Of a DNA stretch of 6,567 nt, positions 5,477 through 6,567 are shown one piece after another. How positions within the stretch are numbered: position 1 is the stretch's first letter; each line of letters begins with the position of its first letter. Below the pieces are notes generated by a model. The model saw only the letters and a program-made list of their open reading frames with translations. It was not told where the DNA came from and did no database searches. The position numbers and the translations under genes are program-made. This stretch comes from a bacterium (GTDB lineage Bacteria > Patescibacteriota > Minisyncoccia > Ryanbacterales > 2-02-FULL-48-12). The DNA lies in assembly GCA_005239605.1 (NCBI GenBank), contig SBBS01000048.1, forward strand, positions 1-6,567, written 5' to 3'.

Positions 5477-6405
5477 ACATATTGATTACCGGGGGCGCGG
5501 GATATATCGGCTCGGTATTGGCGCCGATGCTTCTTGAAAGCGGGCACGAGGTTACTGTTCTGGATAACCTTATGTATGGCCAAACACCGTTGCTGGACGT
5601 GTGCCACAATCCGCGATTCCAATTTGTGCGCGGAGATGCGAGGAATGAAGCATTGGTAAAAAAACATACAGAAAATAAAGATGTTCTGATTCCATTGGCT
5701 TGTTTGGTTGGCGCGCCGCTGTGCGACAAAATGCCGCGCGAAGCGGAGTCCATAAACCGCGATGCGATTAAGCTTTTACTTTCGTTGCGAAAACCCGGGC
5801 AAAAAGTTCTGTATCCGAACACCAACAGCGGCTATGGTATTGGGCAAAAAGACATGTATTGCACCGAAGATGCGCCGCTTACGCCGATCTCGCTTTATGG
5901 AAAATTAAAGTGTGAAGCGGAACAGGCGGCGCTTGAGGCGGGCGATAGCATGGTGTTCCGTTTGGCGACTGTATTTGGCATAAGCCCCCGCATGCGATTG
6001 GATTTATTGGTGAACGATTTTGTGTACCGCGCCGTGAATGATGGCTTTGTGGTATTATTTGAAGCGGACTTCAAGCGAAATTATATTCATGTGCGGGATG
6101 TGGCGCGCGTATTCATGCATGGCATTGTCAACTTTGAGCGCATGAAAGGGCAGGCGTATAATGCGGGCCTTTCAGACGCAAATCTTTCAAAACGCGAGTT
6201 ATGCGAAGAAATTCAAAAACAGCTGCCGAAATTTTATTTTACGGAAGCGAAACTTCGTGAAGACCCTGACAAGCGCAATTATATTGTAAGCAATGAGAAA
6301 ATAGAAAGGACCGGGTTTAAGCCAAATGTATCATTACAGGAGGGTATTGCGGAACTTATCAAGGGATATCAGATAATAAAGCGAAACGAGTTTTCAAATG
6401 TATAA
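5473..6405 (+). CDS. NAD(P)-dependent SDR, nucleotide-sugar epimerase/reductase
   Basis: Likely finishes the dideoxysugar made by the upstream dehydratase, by C5 epimerisation and/or C4 keto reduction, as ColC does in GDP-colitose synthesis; the exact reaction is inferred from context. TGGAGYIGS (6-14) is the TGxxGxxG cofactor motif and Asp31 after strand 2 favours NAD. NTNSGYG (116-122) places Thr117 at the catalytic Ser/Thr position but has no Asp/Glu for sugar dehydration, unlike the GMD-like protein. Tyr142-xxx-Lys146 is the catalytic pair. LACLVGAPLCDKMP (75-88) and RNYIHVRDVARVF (202-214) are extended-SDR features. At 310 residues it has epimerase/reductase length. It starts inside the preceding stop (ATGA, 4-nt overlap), so expression is coupled. 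UDP-sugar 4-epimerase activity is an alternative. No clear terminator follows before the repeat at 6465. Confidence 0.85.
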   Translation: MNILITGGAGYIGSVLAPMLLESGHEVTVLDNLMYGQTPLLDVCHNPRFQFVRGDARNEALVKKHTENKDVLIPLACLVGAPLCDKMPREAESINRDAIKLLLSLRKPGQKVLYPNTNSGYGIGQKDMYCTEDAPLTPISLYGKLKCEAEQAALEAGDSMVFRLATVFGISPRMRLDLLVNDFVYRAVNDGFVVLFEADFKRNYIHVRDVARVFMHGIVNFERMKGQAYNAGLSDANLSKRELCEEIQKQLPKFYFTEAKLREDPDKRNYIVSNEKIERTGFKPNVSLQEGIAELIKGYQIIKRNEFSNV

Positions 6406-6464
6406 TTTTACGGAGTATTATTTGCTTTTGCGTTTTTTACTATAGACAGCACACTATGAAATAG

Positions 6465-6559
6465 TAGGCCTGTCCCTTAATAAATTTTAGAGTGAAATTT
6501 CAGAAATATGAGATGGGGCGCCGGTGAAAATTTTGAAGCGCCAGCAGGGCTCACGCAAG
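6465..6559. repeat. Right copy of the ~95-bp inverted repeat
   Basis: Reverse complement of positions 1-95, with differences at 6552, 6542 and 6468. The right copy has eight more window bases beyond 6559, and the left copy is cut by the window edge. Its inner end reads GCCTGTCCCTTAAT, and a small hairpin ACTAT-GAA-ATAGT (6453-6465) sits immediately inside it. An outward open frame begins with an ATG at 6508 and runs off the window. The left copy preserves the same frame (ATG at 52, leftward). Confidence 0.93.
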
Positions 6560-6567
6560 AAATTTTC

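Noticed and set aside
5457..5825. Long open frame on the minus strand inside the last SDR gene
   Set aside because: It is antisense to a gene with full SDR motifs, has no ribosome site or recognisable domain, and mirrors the codon pattern of the real gene.
6406..6464. Terminator after the last SDR gene
   Set aside because: A T6 run (6433-6438 area) has no stem before it, and the ACTAT/ATAGT hairpin has no T-run after it.
1..6559. Calling the window a composite transposon
   Set aside because: No transposase or recombinase gene is present, the left repeat is cut by the window edge, and target-site duplications cannot be examined.

Overview
The window is a bacterial cell-surface sugar locus with seven protein genes, and it is bounded on both sides by near-identical copies of a repeat in opposite orientation. 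The standard genetic code fits: UGG encodes Trp and UGA is used only as a stop. GC content looks moderate, intergenic gaps are short, and most genes lack a recognisable Shine-Dalgarno sequence. Together with the gene types this suggests an uncultivated small-genome bacterium such as a Patescibacteria/CPR member. That assignment is an impression from gene content, not proven by the sequence.

Layout from left to right: an inverted-repeat copy (1-95); a leftward two-gene unit, a polysaccharide flippase followed by an overlapping SAM methyltransferase (2021 down to 143); a 39-bp divergent promoter gap; a rightward pair, a GDP-mannose 4,6-dehydratase-like SDR and an RfaE2/HldE-type nucleotidyltransferase (2061-3569); a convergent, independently expressed leftward NUDIX gene with its own promoter and terminator (4266-3568); a second divergent promoter gap; a rightward pair, a ColD-like PLP-dependent 3-dehydratase and an SDR epimerase/reductase overlapping by ATGA (4304-6405); and the opposite repeat copy (6465-6559).

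The genes suggest synthesis of a GDP-linked 3,6-dideoxyhexose. The first SDR would make GDP-4-keto-6-deoxymannose. The DegT-family protein has His where aminotransferases of the family have the PLP-binding Lys, the hallmark of ColD, and would remove the 3-hydroxyl. The last SDR has no dehydratase acid and would finish by C5 epimerisation and/or C4 reduction, giving colitose or a relative. The nucleotidyltransferase points to a second activated sugar, possibly heptose-like. The flippase would export a lipid-linked glycan. No glycosyltransferase lies in the window.

The most unusual signal is in the NUDIX gene. Conserved-looking coding sequence extends 46 codons upstream of its first in-frame ATG. 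It reaches a GTG with a good Shine-Dalgarno and a consensus-like promoter, but a run of nine A directly after the GTG puts that start out of frame by one base. This is either a sequencing or assembly indel, a phase-variable tract, or transcriptional slippage.
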